The notes under the pieces: generated by a model
The model's database searches: none
Told to the model about the DNA's origin: nothing
Seen by the model: the letters and a program-made list of their open reading frames with translations, nothing else
Made by a program: the position numbers and the translations under genes
In this document: in pieces, positions 7,051 through 15,805 of the stretch
Layout of the letters: the number at the start of each line of letters is the position of its first letter
How positions within the stretch are numbered: position 1 is the stretch's first letter
Assembly (NCBI GenBank): GCA_043759735.1
Contig: JAYUQC010000213.1
Span: 1-23,003 of the forward strand
DNA from: CAISIP01 sp043759735
Lineage (GTDB): Bacteria > Pseudomonadota > Gammaproteobacteria > Burkholderiales > Burkholderiaceae_C
DNA length: 23,003 bases
Direction: 5' to 3'

Positions 7051-8801
7051 ACGATATCCGCCGCACGATCTTGTGGGTGATCTTTGGTTTCTCCATGGTT
7101 CTGCTATGGGACAAGTGGCAACTGCATAACGGCAACCCCGCAACCTTCCTGCCCTCTCCGCCCAAGCCCGCCGCGATGGCGCCCGCCTCGGGCACCGGTG
7201 GCGTGCCCGGCGCTGTTCCGGCACCGGTTGCAAGCGGCAACAATGCCGTGCCAAGCTCGGTCGCAGGTGTTGCCACCACGACCGCTGCGGCAGTGCCCGC
7301 GGTCGCGCCGGTAGCTGGCGGCTCCGGGCCGCAGGGAGACAAAGTCGTTGTCCGCACCGATGTGCTGGAATTGACGTTCGACACCCTTGGGGGATCACTG
7401 GTTCGCACCAAGTTCCTCAAACACAAGGATACGGCTGACCAAACCAAGCAATTCGTGCTGATGGACGAATCCCGGGATCGCGTCTATCTTGCGCAATCCG
7501 GGCTGATCGGCAGCGCCGCGGGCGTGGAATATCCCACCCACAAGACGGCGATGACCGTCAGTGGTGCGCGTGATCTCGCCGCCGGCGAAAAGGACCTGGT
7601 CGTCACCTTCACTTCGCCACCGGTTGGTGGTGCGGCGCTGGTCAAGACCTATACGCTGCGGCGCGGTGCCTACGACATGGCGGTCAGCCATGCTGTCACC
7701 AACGGCGGCAGCAACCCGATTACCCCGCAGCTGTATCTGCAACTGGTGCGCGACGGCAACAAGCCGGCGGGCGAGTCGTCGTTCTACTTCACTTTCACCG
7801 GCCCTGCGGTATATACCGAGGCGAAAAAATTCCAGAAAGTCGATTTCGGCGACATCAAGAAGAACAAGACCGATTTCGAGCGTAGCGCTTCCAATGGGTA
7901 TATAGCGATGGTCCAGCACTACTTCGCCAGCGCGTGGTTGTTGCCCGATGGCGTGAACCGCAGCATATCGATGGACGCGGTGGACATCGGCTCGCCGGTG
8001 CCCGATTGCTGCTACCGCGCAACCATGATCGCGCCGCTGGAGCCGATCGGGCCGGGCGCCACCAAGACCGTCGATGCCAGGCTGTTCGTCGGCCCGCAGG
8101 AAGAAAAGGTGTTGGAGGCACTGGCACCCGGCCTGGAACTGGTCAAGGACTATGGTTGGCTCACGATCCTGGCCAAACCCCTGTACTGGCTGCTCGACCA
8201 GATCCACAGCATCCTTGGCAACTGGGGCTGGTCCATCATGGGATTGGTGTTGTTGCTCAAGATCGCGTTCTATTGGCTCAATGCCAAGGCCTACAGCAGC
8301 ATGGCCAAGATGAAGGCGATCAGTCCGCGTGTAACGGAAATGCGGGAGCGACTCAAGGAGAACCCGCAGCAGATGCAGCAGGAGATGATGAAGATATACC
8401 GTGAGGAAAAGGTCAATCCGATGGGGGGCTGTTTCCCGATCATGGTCCAGATTCCGGTCTTTATCGCCTTGTACTGGGTATTGTTGTCCAGTGTCGAGAT
8501 GCGCCATGCGCCCTGGGCCCTGTGGATCCATGACCTGTCGTCGCCAGACCCTTATTTCATCCTGCCGATCGTCATGACTTTGACCACGCTCTTGCAGACG
8601 GCGCTCAATCCCGCGCCGCCGGACCCGATGCAAGCCAAATTGATGTGGTTCATGCCGCTGATCTTCTCGGTCATGTTCTTCTTCTTCCCGGCCGGGCTGG
8701 TTCTGTACTGGATCACCAATAACGTGTTGTCGATCGCGCAGCAATGGGTCATCAACACGCGCATGGGCGTTCCGCCGCAGTTCAATCTGCCCAAATTCTG
8801 A
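7047..8801 (+). CDS. yidC: Membrane protein insertase YidC
   Basis: Inner-membrane insertase (Oxa1 family) acting alone or with SecYEG. The product has 584 residues, slightly longer than the roughly 550 typical of proteobacteria. One N-terminal membrane segment (about residues 7-22) is followed by an Ala/Pro/Gly-rich linker (about 35-95), the large periplasmic domain, and the conserved C-terminal insertase domain. Landmarks in that domain are YGWLTILAKPLYWLLDQIH, then KMKAISPRVTEMRERL, NPMGGCFPIMVQIPVFIALYW, and the final segments ending VLYWITNNVLSIAQQW. The ATG overlaps the yidD stop. The long linker accounts for the extra length. Confidence 0.97.
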   Translation: MNDIRRTILWVIFGFSMVLLWDKWQLHNGNPATFLPSPPKPAAMAPASGTGGVPGAVPAPVASGNNAVPSSVAGVATTTAAAVPAVAPVAGGSGPQGDKVVVRTDVLELTFDTLGGSLVRTKFLKHKDTADQTKQFVLMDESRDRVYLAQSGLIGSAAGVEYPTHKTAMTVSGARDLAAGEKDLVVTFTSPPVGGAALVKTYTLRRGAYDMAVSHAVTNGGSNPITPQLYLQLVRDGNKPAGESSFYFTFTGPAVYTEAKKFQKVDFGDIKKNKTDFERSASNGYIAMVQHYFASAWLLPDGVNRSISMDAVDIGSPVPDCCYRATMIAPLEPIGPGATKTVDARLFVGPQEEKVLEALAPGLELVKDYGWLTILAKPLYWLLDQIHSILGNWGWSIMGLVLLLKIAFYWLNAKAYSSMAKMKAISPRVTEMRERLKENPQQMQQEMMKIYREEKVNPMGGCFPIMVQIPVFIALYWVLLSSVEMRHAPWALWIHDLSSPDPYFILPIVMTLTTLLQTALNPAPPDPMQAKLMWFMPLIFSVMFFFFPAGLVLYWITNNVLSIAQQWVINTRMGVPPQFNLPKF

Positions 8802-8836
8802 CACCGCAGGTCCGCCCTGGCGCGGGCTGAACCTCC

Positions 8837-10255
8837 ATGCTGCCGCACCGGCCCGACCCCATCGTTGCGATAGCGACCGCACCGGGTCGTGGAGCCGTCG
8901 GCATCGTGCGCATCTCGGGCCAGGACATCGCGTCCATCACGACCGCGTTGTGCGGGCGGCCGCTGCGCGCGCGCGAAGCGACCTACCTGCCGTTTCTCGA
9001 TGCGTCCGGCGCGGCCATCGACCATGGCTTGGCGCTGCATTTCCCGGCGCCGCACTCGTTCACCGGCGAGGATGTGCTGGAACTGCAGGCCCACGGTGGT
9101 ACCGTGGTGCTGCAGATGTTGCTGGCGCGTTGCCTGCAGGCAGGCAGGCCGATCGGATTGCGTATGGCGCAACCCGGTGAATTCACGCAGCGGGCCTTTC
9201 TCAATGACAAGATGGACCTGGCGCAAGCCGAGGCGGTAGCCGATCTGATCGATGCCAGCACCGAGACGGCGGCGCGCAGCGCGGTGCGCTCCTTGTCGGG
9301 CGACTTCTCGGCCGCGATCCATGGCGTGCTCGACGCATTGACCGATATACGCATGTTGATCGAGGCAACGCTCGATTTTCCGGAAGAGGAGATCGACATC
9401 CTGCACCGTGCCGACGTCGGGGGCCGCCTGGGCCGCGTGGTTGCTGCCCTTGACACCATCGGGAGCACCGCGCGCCAGGGTGTGTTGCTGCGCGAGGGCA
9501 TCAAGGTGGTGATCGCCGGTCAGCCCAACGCCGGCAAGTCGTCCTTGCTCAACGCACTGGCTGGTGCCGAGCTGGCCATCGTGTCGTCGTTCGCTGGCAC
9601 CACCCGCGACAAGATCCAGCAGACCGTACAGATCGAGGGTGTACCGCTGCATGTGATCGACACGGCGGGATTGCGCGACAGCAGCGATGAAGTCGAACAG
9701 ATGGGTGTTGCGCGTGCATGGGGCGAGATCGCTGGCGCCGATGTCGTATTGTTTCTGCATGACCTGAGCCGCATGGCCGCTGGCGGGTCCGGGCCAGGCA
9801 AAGACCTGGAGCAGGCTCGGTATGCGCAGGCAGACGCCCAGATTGCTGCAACGCTCGCCGAGCGCCTGCCAACACAAGTCCCCGTAATCGATGTCTGGAA
9901 CAAGACCGACCTTTGCCTGTTGCCGGCACCCGCGGTCGGCGACCGGTCGGTGCGTTTGTCGGTCCGGTCGGGTGACGGCTTGCAACACCTGCGTCAAAGG
10001 CTGCTGGAGTTGGCCGGCTGGAACGCTGTACCCGAGGGTGTGTTCATGGCCCGCGAGCGGCATCTGCAGGCGTTGCAGCGGGTGGGGCAGCACATGGCTG
10101 CTGCGATGGTGCAGTTGCGTGGTGATACGCCGGCGCTGGACCTGGTGGCGGAAGAGCTGCGCTTGGCGCAAAATGCGCTGGGTGAAATTACCGGGACTTT
10201 TGGCGCCGAGGATCTGCTGGGCGTCATATTTTCACGTTTCTGTATCGGCAAATAA
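8837..10255 (+). CDS. mnmE: tRNA modification GTPase MnmE
   Basis: With MnmG (not in this window) it forms the cmnm5U34 wobble modification of tRNA in the cytosol, using GTP and a folate-bound one-carbon unit. The product has 472 residues. The N-terminal folate-binding domain (IVAIATAPGRGAVGIVRISG) comes first. Next is a helical domain and the inserted G domain: G1 AGQPNAGKSS near 226-235, G2 AGTTRD, G3 DTAGLRD, G4 NKTDL. The catalytic C-terminus FCIGK is at 468-472. It starts 35 bp after yidC with no obvious Shine-Dalgarno, and probably shares its transcript. Confidence 0.97.
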   Translation: MLPHRPDPIVAIATAPGRGAVGIVRISGQDIASITTALCGRPLRAREATYLPFLDASGAAIDHGLALHFPAPHSFTGEDVLELQAHGGTVVLQMLLARCLQAGRPIGLRMAQPGEFTQRAFLNDKMDLAQAEAVADLIDASTETAARSAVRSLSGDFSAAIHGVLDALTDIRMLIEATLDFPEEEIDILHRADVGGRLGRVVAALDTIGSTARQGVLLREGIKVVIAGQPNAGKSSLLNALAGAELAIVSSFAGTTRDKIQQTVQIEGVPLHVIDTAGLRDSSDEVEQMGVARAWGEIAGADVVLFLHDLSRMAAGGSGPGKDLEQARYAQADAQIAATLAERLPTQVPVIDVWNKTDLCLLPAPAVGDRSVRLSVRSGDGLQHLRQRLLELAGWNAVPEGVFMARERHLQALQRVGQHMAAAMVQLRGDTPALDLVAEELRLAQNALGEITGTFGAEDLLGVIFSRFCIGK

Positions 10256-10328
10256 GTGGCCACAACCGCGCCACGCCAAAGGCGCATGTAAGCTGGCAGC
10301 GTCGGCCAGAATCAACTACTGATGTGAC

Positions 10329-10826
10329 ATGAGTACAGCCCCTGCCCCTGCTCCCTATGCCAAGGCGGACATAAAGGTCCTGCTCAAGGCCATTGCCGGC
10401 GACACAACTGATTCGACGCTTGCCAGCGCACTCAGCTCCGCGCAGTGGGACGTCCTGGCCGCCTACATGCAGCCGATGGACATTGCGGCAGGCCGAATCC
10501 TGATCTCGCAGGGCGCCGAGGACCGCACGCTGTACTTCGTGGAGTCCGGTATGTTGACGGTGCATTTCGAGGATGCGACCGGCAAGATCCGGCTGGCCGC
10601 CGTGGGTGCCGGCTCCGTCGTGGGAGAGGGTGGCTTTTTCTCGCGCATGGCGCGCAGTGCGACGGTCCAGGCGGGTAGCGCCTGCCGGCTGTGGACCCTG
10701 AGTCCGATGCGCTTCTCCGAACTGGCCAATCGCCAGCCCACGGTGGCGCTTTCCTTGGCGATGGCGTTGGGTGCCATCATGGCGCGCCGGCTGGTGAGCA
10801 ATCGCAGGCGGATAGCCGTTACCTGA
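10329..10826 (+). CDS. Stand-alone cyclic-nucleotide-binding domain protein
   Basis: A 165-residue protein with one cNMP-binding beta-roll of the Crp/PKA type: GRILISQGAEDRTLYFVESGML, then the phosphate-binding cassette in GEGGFFSRMARSATV (about residues 99-113, with the conserved Glu and Arg). It ends in a helix rich in Arg. No helix-turn-helix follows, so it is not a full Crp-type transcription factor; it may sense cAMP or c-di-GMP through a partner. It lies 73 bp after mnmE. Start choice is uncertain because no Shine-Dalgarno is clear before ATG 10329. It converges on apt across the duplicated repeat. Confidence 0.85.
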   Translation: MSTAPAPAPYAKADIKVLLKAIAGDTTDSTLASALSSAQWDVLAAYMQPMDIAAGRILISQGAEDRTLYFVESGMLTVHFEDATGKIRLAAVGAGSVVGEGGFFSRMARSATVQAGSACRLWTLSPMRFSELANRQPTVALSLAMALGAIMARRLVSNRRRIAVT

Positions 10827-10833
10827 GCAAAAA

Positions 10834-10989
10834 CGCTCACAAGAAAACGCCGGGCCGCTCCCAAGTTTTCTGGCACCCCCTTGGGGGGCCTGGCGCAGCC
10901 AGGGCTGGGGGCGCTCACAAGAAAACGCCGGGCCGCTCCCAAGTTTTCTGGCACCCCCTTGGGGGGCCTGGCGCAGCCAGGGCTGGGGG
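10834..10989. repeat. Exact tandem duplication of a 78-bp palindromic repeat
   Basis: Copy 1 is 10834-10911 and copy 2 is 10912-10989, identical by eye. Each unit contains AGAAAAC...GTTTTCT arms, a C5-TT-G6 snapback, and a CCTGGC-GCA-GCCAGG hairpin (10889-10903 in copy 1). It fills the gap between the convergent cyclic-nucleotide-binding gene and apt, where a bidirectional terminator is expected. I associate CCCCCTTGGGGGG-type repeats with intergenic gaps of Comamonadaceae and relatives; that is recollection. Confidence 0.9.
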
Positions 10990-10994
10990 CACTC

Positions 10995-11591
10995 TCAGTG
11001 CCCGGCGAAGTCGATCAGCGTAAACAACTCCAGCCCGCTGGCGCGCAATTTCGTCGACCCGCCCAGTTCGGGCAGGTCCACGATGGCAGCACCCTCCATC
11101 ACGGTGGCTCCCAGTTTCTCGAGCAGCTTCTTGCCAGCCATCATGGTGCCGCCAGTGGCGATCAGGTCGTCGATCAACAGTACCCGATCGCCCTTTTTGA
11201 CGGCGTCGGTGTGCAACTCCACCGTAGCGCTGCCGTATTCGAGTTCGTAGGTTTCTTCTACCGTGGTGAATGGCAGCTTGCCCTTCTTGCGGATGGGCAC
11301 GAACCCGACGTTAAGCTCGTAGGCCACCACCGAGCCAAGAATGAACCCGCGTGCGTCCAGGCCTGCGACCATGTCGGGACGTTTGTGCGCATCCATGTAA
11401 CGGTGCACGAAGGCGTCGATCAGTACCCGAAATACCTTGGCCTGCTGCAACAACGGCGTGATGTCGCGGAACTGCACACCCGGTGCCGGCCAGTCCGGCA
11501 CGGTGCGGATATGGTTGCGCAGGTACTGGTTGACGCTCAGGCTGTGCATGGACGGGTCGATGTTTGTACAAGCAGGGGCAGGACGGCTCAT
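10995..11591 (-). CDS. apt: Adenine phosphoribosyltransferase
   Basis: Purine salvage enzyme: adenine + PRPP gives AMP + PPi in the cytosol. The product has 198 residues from ATG 11591. The PRPP-binding motif VLLIDDLIATGGT lies near residues 138-150. Upstream are WPAPGVQFRDITPLL and the flexible catalytic loop region RKKGKLP. Typical Apt is about 170-180 residues, so MHSLSVNQYL (residue 15) is a possible alternative start. I prefer 11591 because it overlaps the antiporter stop (ATGA) and has an AGG 7 nt upstream. It is downstream of, and probably coupled to, the antiporter gene. Confidence 0.95.
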   Translation of the reverse strand: MSRPAPACTNIDPSMHSLSVNQYLRNHIRTVPDWPAPGVQFRDITPLLQQAKVFRVLIDAFVHRYMDAHKRPDMVAGLDARGFILGSVVAYELNVGFVPIRKKGKLPFTTVEETYELEYGSATVELHTDAVKKGDRVLLIDDLIATGGTMMAGKKLLEKLGATVMEGAAIVDLPELGGSTKLRASGLELFTLIDFAGH

Positions 11592-13576
11592 TGTGCCTGC
11601 AGCAGTTTCTGCTCGGCGATGGACAGGTTCTCGGGTATGCCAGACAGCACCAGCGTGTCGCCATCTTCCAGCAGGGTGTCGTCTTGTGCCATCAGGGAGC
11701 GGCCATTGTTGCGCCGCAGGTTCACGACGCGCACGCCCAGCGCATGCAGGGCCAGGTGTCCTATAGGCTTGCCAACCGACTTGGCGCCCAGCGGCAACGT
11801 GAACGTGGCCAGCCGCTCATGGTGCATTTCATCAACCGAATCGTCATCGGCGCCATGAAAATAGCCCCGCAACAGGTTGTAGCGGGCGTCGCGCTGATTC
11901 TGAACCACGCGGATAACCCGGCGCATCGGAACCCCGACCAGCGCCAGTGCATGGCTGGCCAGCATCAGTGAGCCTTCGATCGCCTCGGGAACCACCTCGG
12001 CTGCGCCTGCCGCCTGCAGCCGCTCCAGGTCATGGTCATCGCGGGTGCGGATGATGACCGGCACCTGGGGCGCATGAGCGCGCGCGTGGTCCAGTACCTT
12101 GAGCGCGCCCTGTATTTCGACATAGGTCACTACCAATGCGCTGGCGCGTGACAGGCCAGCGGCCATCAATGCCTGCAGCCGGGCCGCGTCGCCAAACACC
12201 ACCGAGTCACCCGCAGCGGCGGCCTGGCGCACCCGATCAGGGTCCAGGTCGAGCGCCATGTAAGGTATGCCCTCGCCCTCCAGCATGCGGGCCAGATTCT
12301 GACCGCAGCGGCCATAGCCGCAGATGATCACATGCTTGTTGGAGTTGATCGACCTGCGGGCTATGGTGGTCATCTGCAGCGACTGCTGCAGCCAATCACT
12401 GGAGACCAGTTTCATCACGATGCGGTTGCTGTACATGATGATGAACGGCGTTGCCAGCATCGACAGCACCATGCTGGCCAGGATCGGGTTGAGCAGTGCC
12501 GGCGGCACCAGTGCGTTTTGCTGCGCCAGTGTCAACAACACAAAACCAAATTCACCGGCCTGCGCCAGGTACAGGCCGGTGCGCAGCGAAATGCCCCAGG
12601 ACGACCCCAGCCCCTTGGCCAACAAGGTCACCAGCACCGCCTTGAACAGCACCGGCACCGTCATCAGCAACAGCACCAGTGGCCAGCGTTCCAGCACCAG
12701 GCGCCAGTCGAGCGACATGCCGATGCTGATGAAGAAAAGGCCCAACAGCACATCGTGGAAGGGCCGAATGTCGGTTTCCACCTGGTGTTTGTATTCCGTC
12801 TCGGATATCAGCATGCCCGCGATGAAGGCGCCCAAGGCGAGGCTCAGTCCGGCGACTTCGGTCATCCAGGCCAGGCCCAGCGTGATCAACAACAGGTTCA
12901 GCACGAACAACTCTTCGCTCTTGCGACGCGCTACCAGCGTCAGCCACCAGCGCATCACATGCTGGCCACCGACCAGCAGGACGGTGATCAACACCGTCGC
13001 CTTCAACGCCGCCAACGTCAGTGCGATGGCCAGGTTCTCGCCCGCGGCACCCAGTGCAGGAATCAGCACCAGCAACGGCACGACCGCCAGATCCTGGAAC
13101 AGCAACACGCCCATCACCCGCTTGCCGTGCTCCGACTCCAGTTCCAGTCGTTCCACCATCAGCTTGACCACGATCGCGGTACTACTCATGGCCAATGCGC
13201 CGGACAAGGCCAACGCGGTTTGCCACGACATGCCCCAGAACCGGGGCAGCAAATAGGCCAGCACCAGCGCCGCGACGGTGCCAAGCAACATCGTCAACGA
13301 CACCTGGAGCAGGCCCAGGCCAAACACATGGGTACGCATCGAGCGCAACTTGGCCAGGTTGAACTCCAGCCCGATCACGAACATCAGGAACACCACGCCG
13401 AACTCGCCCAGGTGGCGCACCGCGTCGGAGTTTTCCGCCAAAGCGAGCGCATTGGGACCGATGACCACGCCCACTACCAGGTAACCCAGCATCGGTGGCA
13501 GTTTGAGCGTTCGGCACACCACCACACCCAGCACCGCTGCCAGCAGGTAGACCAAAGTGAGTTCCAGCGCGCCCAT
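11588..13576 (-). CDS. CPA2-family monovalent cation:proton antiporter (KefB/YbaL type)
   Basis: An inner-membrane K+ or Na+/H+ exchanger of 662 residues. Residues about 1-385 form an Na+/H+-exchanger domain of about 12 membrane segments, starting MGALELTLVYLLAAVLGVVV with the conserved GPNALAL and GLEFNL. A TrkA-N (RCK) nucleotide-binding domain follows near 412-530, with the Rossmann motif GYGRCGQNLA. A TrkA-C domain (about 575-655) holds the regulatory ligand site. Whether glutathione adducts gate it, as in E. coli KefB, cannot be told from sequence. It overlaps apt and is divergent from kdsD with a 49-bp gap. No Shine-Dalgarno is obvious. Confidence 0.92.
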   Translation of the reverse strand: MGALELTLVYLLAAVLGVVVCRTLKLPPMLGYLVVGVVIGPNALALAENSDAVRHLGEFGVVFLMFVIGLEFNLAKLRSMRTHVFGLGLLQVSLTMLLGTVAALVLAYLLPRFWGMSWQTALALSGALAMSSTAIVVKLMVERLELESEHGKRVMGVLLFQDLAVVPLLVLIPALGAAGENLAIALTLAALKATVLITVLLVGGQHVMRWWLTLVARRKSEELFVLNLLLITLGLAWMTEVAGLSLALGAFIAGMLISETEYKHQVETDIRPFHDVLLGLFFISIGMSLDWRLVLERWPLVLLLMTVPVLFKAVLVTLLAKGLGSSWGISLRTGLYLAQAGEFGFVLLTLAQQNALVPPALLNPILASMVLSMLATPFIIMYSNRIVMKLVSSDWLQQSLQMTTIARRSINSNKHVIICGYGRCGQNLARMLEGEGIPYMALDLDPDRVRQAAAAGDSVVFGDAARLQALMAAGLSRASALVVTYVEIQGALKVLDHARAHAPQVPVIIRTRDDHDLERLQAAGAAEVVPEAIEGSLMLASHALALVGVPMRRVIRVVQNQRDARYNLLRGYFHGADDDSVDEMHHERLATFTLPLGAKSVGKPIGHLALHALGVRVVNLRRNNGRSLMAQDDTLLEDGDTLVLSGIPENLSIAEQKLLQAQ

Positions 13577-13611
13577 GGTTGGATACTAGCAAGAGAACCG
13601 ACGGGGCCATC

Positions 13612-13617
13612 TATAAA
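13612..13617 (+). promoter_or_regulatory. Candidate -10 of kdsD, nearly leaderless
   Basis: TATAAA (13612-13617) lies 8 bp before the kdsD ATG (13626). A start near 13624 would give an mRNA with almost no leader, and no Shine-Dalgarno precedes the ATG. No good -35 is visible, so this is tentative. Confidence 0.35.
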
Positions 13618-13625
13618 ATCCAGCA

Positions 13626-14627
13626 ATGACCGAACCTGCCACCACCACCACCATCGTCGATGTGGAGCAGGCCGTACGGATGGCCCGGGAAACGTTCGAC
13701 ATCGACATCAGCGCGATCGCCGGCCTCAAGCAACGGCTTGGGCCGCCATTCGCTTTGGCGGTGCAGGCCATGCTTGGCGTGCGGGGTCGGGTAGTGGTCA
13801 TGGGCATGGGCAAGAGCGGCCATATCGGTCGCAAGATGGCCGCCACACTGGCTTCCACGGGCACTCCCGCCCTGTTCGTGCACAGCGGCGAAGCCATTCA
13901 TGGCGACCTGGGCATGATCAAGGGCGACGACCTGCTGGTGGCCATTTCCAACAGCGGGGAGTCCGATGAACTTGCCGCGATCATTCCTTTCGTCAAGCGC
14001 CTGGGGACACTGGTTGTGGCCATGACGGGTAAGCCGGATTCGACGCTGGCTCGCCATGCGGACGTGGTGCTGGACTGCGCTGTCGAAAAGGAAGCCTGTC
14101 CGCTGAACCTCGCGCCCACCGCCAGTTCGTTGGCGCAGATGGCGATGGGCGACGCATTGGCCGTGGCCCTGCTCAACGCGCGCGGTTTCAAGGCCGAGGA
14201 TTTTGCGCGCTCGCATCCGGGCGGCGCGTTGGGCCGCCAACTGCTGACGCATGTGCGCGATGTGATGCGCACTGGGGATGCGGTGCCGCGCATTGCGCCC
14301 CAGGCCGGGCTTGCCGACGTGATGCGCGAGATGAGCCGCAAGGGCCTGGGCGCTGTTGCCATCGTCGACCCGCAGCAGCAGGTCCTGGGCATCTTCACCG
14401 ATGGCGACCTGCGCCGGTTGGTGGAAAAAGGTGCCGATCTGCGTGTTGTCACCGCGTGTGAGGTGATGCATATGGCGCCCAAGACCGTGGCGCCCCAGGC
14501 GCTGGCCGTCGACGCGGCGCAATTGATGGAACGCCATCGCATCACCAGTGTGCTGGTTGTCGATGACGCGGGTGCACTATGCGGCGCCCTGAACAGCAAC
14601 GATCTGATGCGGGCCAAGGTCATCTGA
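13626..14627 (+). CDS. kdsD: D-arabinose 5-phosphate isomerase (KpsF/GutQ family)
   Basis: Interconverts ribulose 5-phosphate and arabinose 5-phosphate, the first step to Kdo for lipopolysaccharide. The product has 333 residues (E. coli KdsD has 328). The SIS sugar-isomerase domain (about 40-185) contains VVVMGMGKSGHIGRKMAATLASTGTP and ISNSGESDE, with the SHPGGALGR motif near 195-204. Two CBS domains follow (about 210-330), including DGDLRRLVE. The start ATG 13626 gives a family-like length; residue 19 is a possible internal start. The stop overlaps the kdsC start by one base (TGATG). First gene of kdsD-kdsC-lptC-SDR. Confidence 0.96.
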   Translation: MTEPATTTTIVDVEQAVRMARETFDIDISAIAGLKQRLGPPFALAVQAMLGVRGRVVVMGMGKSGHIGRKMAATLASTGTPALFVHSGEAIHGDLGMIKGDDLLVAISNSGESDELAAIIPFVKRLGTLVVAMTGKPDSTLARHADVVLDCAVEKEACPLNLAPTASSLAQMAMGDALAVALLNARGFKAEDFARSHPGGALGRQLLTHVRDVMRTGDAVPRIAPQAGLADVMREMSRKGLGAVAIVDPQQQVLGIFTDGDLRRLVEKGADLRVVTACEVMHMAPKTVAPQALAVDAAQLMERHRITSVLVVDDAGALCGALNSNDLMRAKVI

Positions 14628-15172
14628 TGCAGGCCGTTGCCCGGCACTCCCCGCAGCTGCTGCTCAAGGCGCAGGGAGTGGGCGTAGCGTTTTTCGATGT
14701 GGATGGCGTGTTGACCGATGGCGGCCTGTTTTTTTCCGGCGCGGGCGAGTCGATCAAGCGGTTTCATGTGCAAGATGGTTATGGCATCGGCTTGTTGCGC
14801 GCGTCGGGCATTGTTCCGGTGGTTATCTCCGGCCGCGATTCGAAGCCGTTGCGGGTGCGATTGAAGGCGTTGGGAATCGAGCGCGCGTATTGCGGTGTCA
14901 AGGACAAGCACCAGGTCGCCCAGACCGTGTTGCAGGATTTGCAGATGGTTTGGGAGCAAGCGGCGGTGATCGGTGACGACTGGCCCGATCTGCCGCTGAT
15001 CCAGCGCTGCCGTGTTTCGGCGGCACCGCCAGACGCCCATGCCGAAGTGCTGGCGGCAGTAGATTGGGTGACCCGGCGCCGTGGCGGTCAAGGAGCGGCG
15101 CGCGATTTCTGCGATCTGTTGTTGATGGCGACTGGCCGCTACGCGCAGCAGCTGCGGGACGCCTGCCCATGA
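14627..15172 (+). CDS. kdsC: 3-deoxy-D-manno-octulosonate 8-phosphate phosphatase
   Basis: A HAD-superfamily phosphatase that turns Kdo 8-phosphate into Kdo in the cytosol. The 181-residue length fits the tetrameric, cap-less KdsC family. Motif I is DVDGVLTDG (near 24-32), motif II Ser-Gly-Arg in VVISGRDS, a conserved Lys in CGVKDKHQ, and motif III GDDWPDLPL, where many homologues have GDDxxDLPV. The start codon shares a base with the kdsD stop; the stop overlaps the lptC start in ATGATG. The tight coupling fits one operon. Confidence 0.96.
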   Translation: MQAVARHSPQLLLKAQGVGVAFFDVDGVLTDGGLFFSGAGESIKRFHVQDGYGIGLLRASGIVPVVISGRDSKPLRVRLKALGIERAYCGVKDKHQVAQTVLQDLQMVWEQAAVIGDDWPDLPLIQRCRVSAAPPDAHAEVLAAVDWVTRRRGGQGAARDFCDLLLMATGRYAQQLRDACP

Positions 15173-15798
15173 TGCGTTTGCTGCTGATCGCCTGGGACCG
15201 CCTGTCGATTTACCTGCCGATCACCGTCATGGCGTTGATGGGGCTGGGTACCTATTGGCTGGTGCAGAACTCGCCCAAGCCAATTGCGCCGCCGGTCGAG
15301 AAGCCGGTGCGACATGAAGCCGACTATTTCATGAACAACTTCTCGGTTACCACCTTTGTCGAGTCCGGTCGGCTCAAGAGCGAAGTATTTGGTGTTGCCG
15401 CGCGCCATTTCCCGGATACCGACATGCTGGAGATCGACCGAATCCGCATCCGCAGTTTCGACGAACAGGGTCGACTGACAACGGCCACCGCCAACCGGGC
15501 GCTGACCAGCGGCGATACGACGGTTGTGGAGCTGTTTGGCAATGCGTTGCTGGTGCGCGAGGCGCAGCCCGACAAGTCCGGCAATACGCTGGCACGCATC
15601 GAGTTTCGCGGCGAGTACCTGCATGCCAACACCGACACAGAACGGGTAACGTCCAACAAGCCGGTGCAATTGCGGCGCGGCAATGACGTCTTTGTCGGCG
15701 ACTCGATGGTTTTTGACAATCTCAACCAGGTATTCGTGATGCAGGGCCGGGTGAAGGGGCTGATCCGGCCTGACAAAGCGGCAGCTGGAAAACCATAA
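15169..15798 (+). CDS. lptC: LPS export ABC transporter periplasmic protein LptC
   Basis: Bitopic inner-membrane protein that passes lipopolysaccharide from LptB2FG to LptA. The product has 209 residues. One N-terminal membrane segment (about 12-31, LPITVMALMGLGTYWLV) precedes a periplasmic beta-jellyroll with the family pattern ADYFMNNFSVTTF...G, followed by HFPDTDMLEIDRIRI. Two start codons are adjacent (15169, 15172); I used the first. Overlaps the end of kdsC. In most relatives lptA and lptB follow directly, but here the next gene is a dehydrogenase 7 bp downstream. Confidence 0.92.
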   Translation: MMRLLLIAWDRLSIYLPITVMALMGLGTYWLVQNSPKPIAPPVEKPVRHEADYFMNNFSVTTFVESGRLKSEVFGVAARHFPDTDMLEIDRIRIRSFDEQGRLTTATANRALTSGDTTVVELFGNALLVREAQPDKSGNTLARIEFRGEYLHANTDTERVTSNKPVQLRRGNDVFVGDSMVFDNLNQVFVMQGRVKGLIRPDKAAAGKP

Positions 15799-15805
15799 GA
15801 TCCGC

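Noticed and set aside
8552..10171. A 539-residue minus-strand open frame
   Set aside because: It is antisense to yidC and mnmE, both unmistakable, and is Arg/His/Gln-rich without motifs.
12332..13969. A 545-residue plus-strand open frame
   Set aside because: It is antisense to the KefB-type antiporter and shifts across kdsD; its Gln/His-rich sequence is a shadow.
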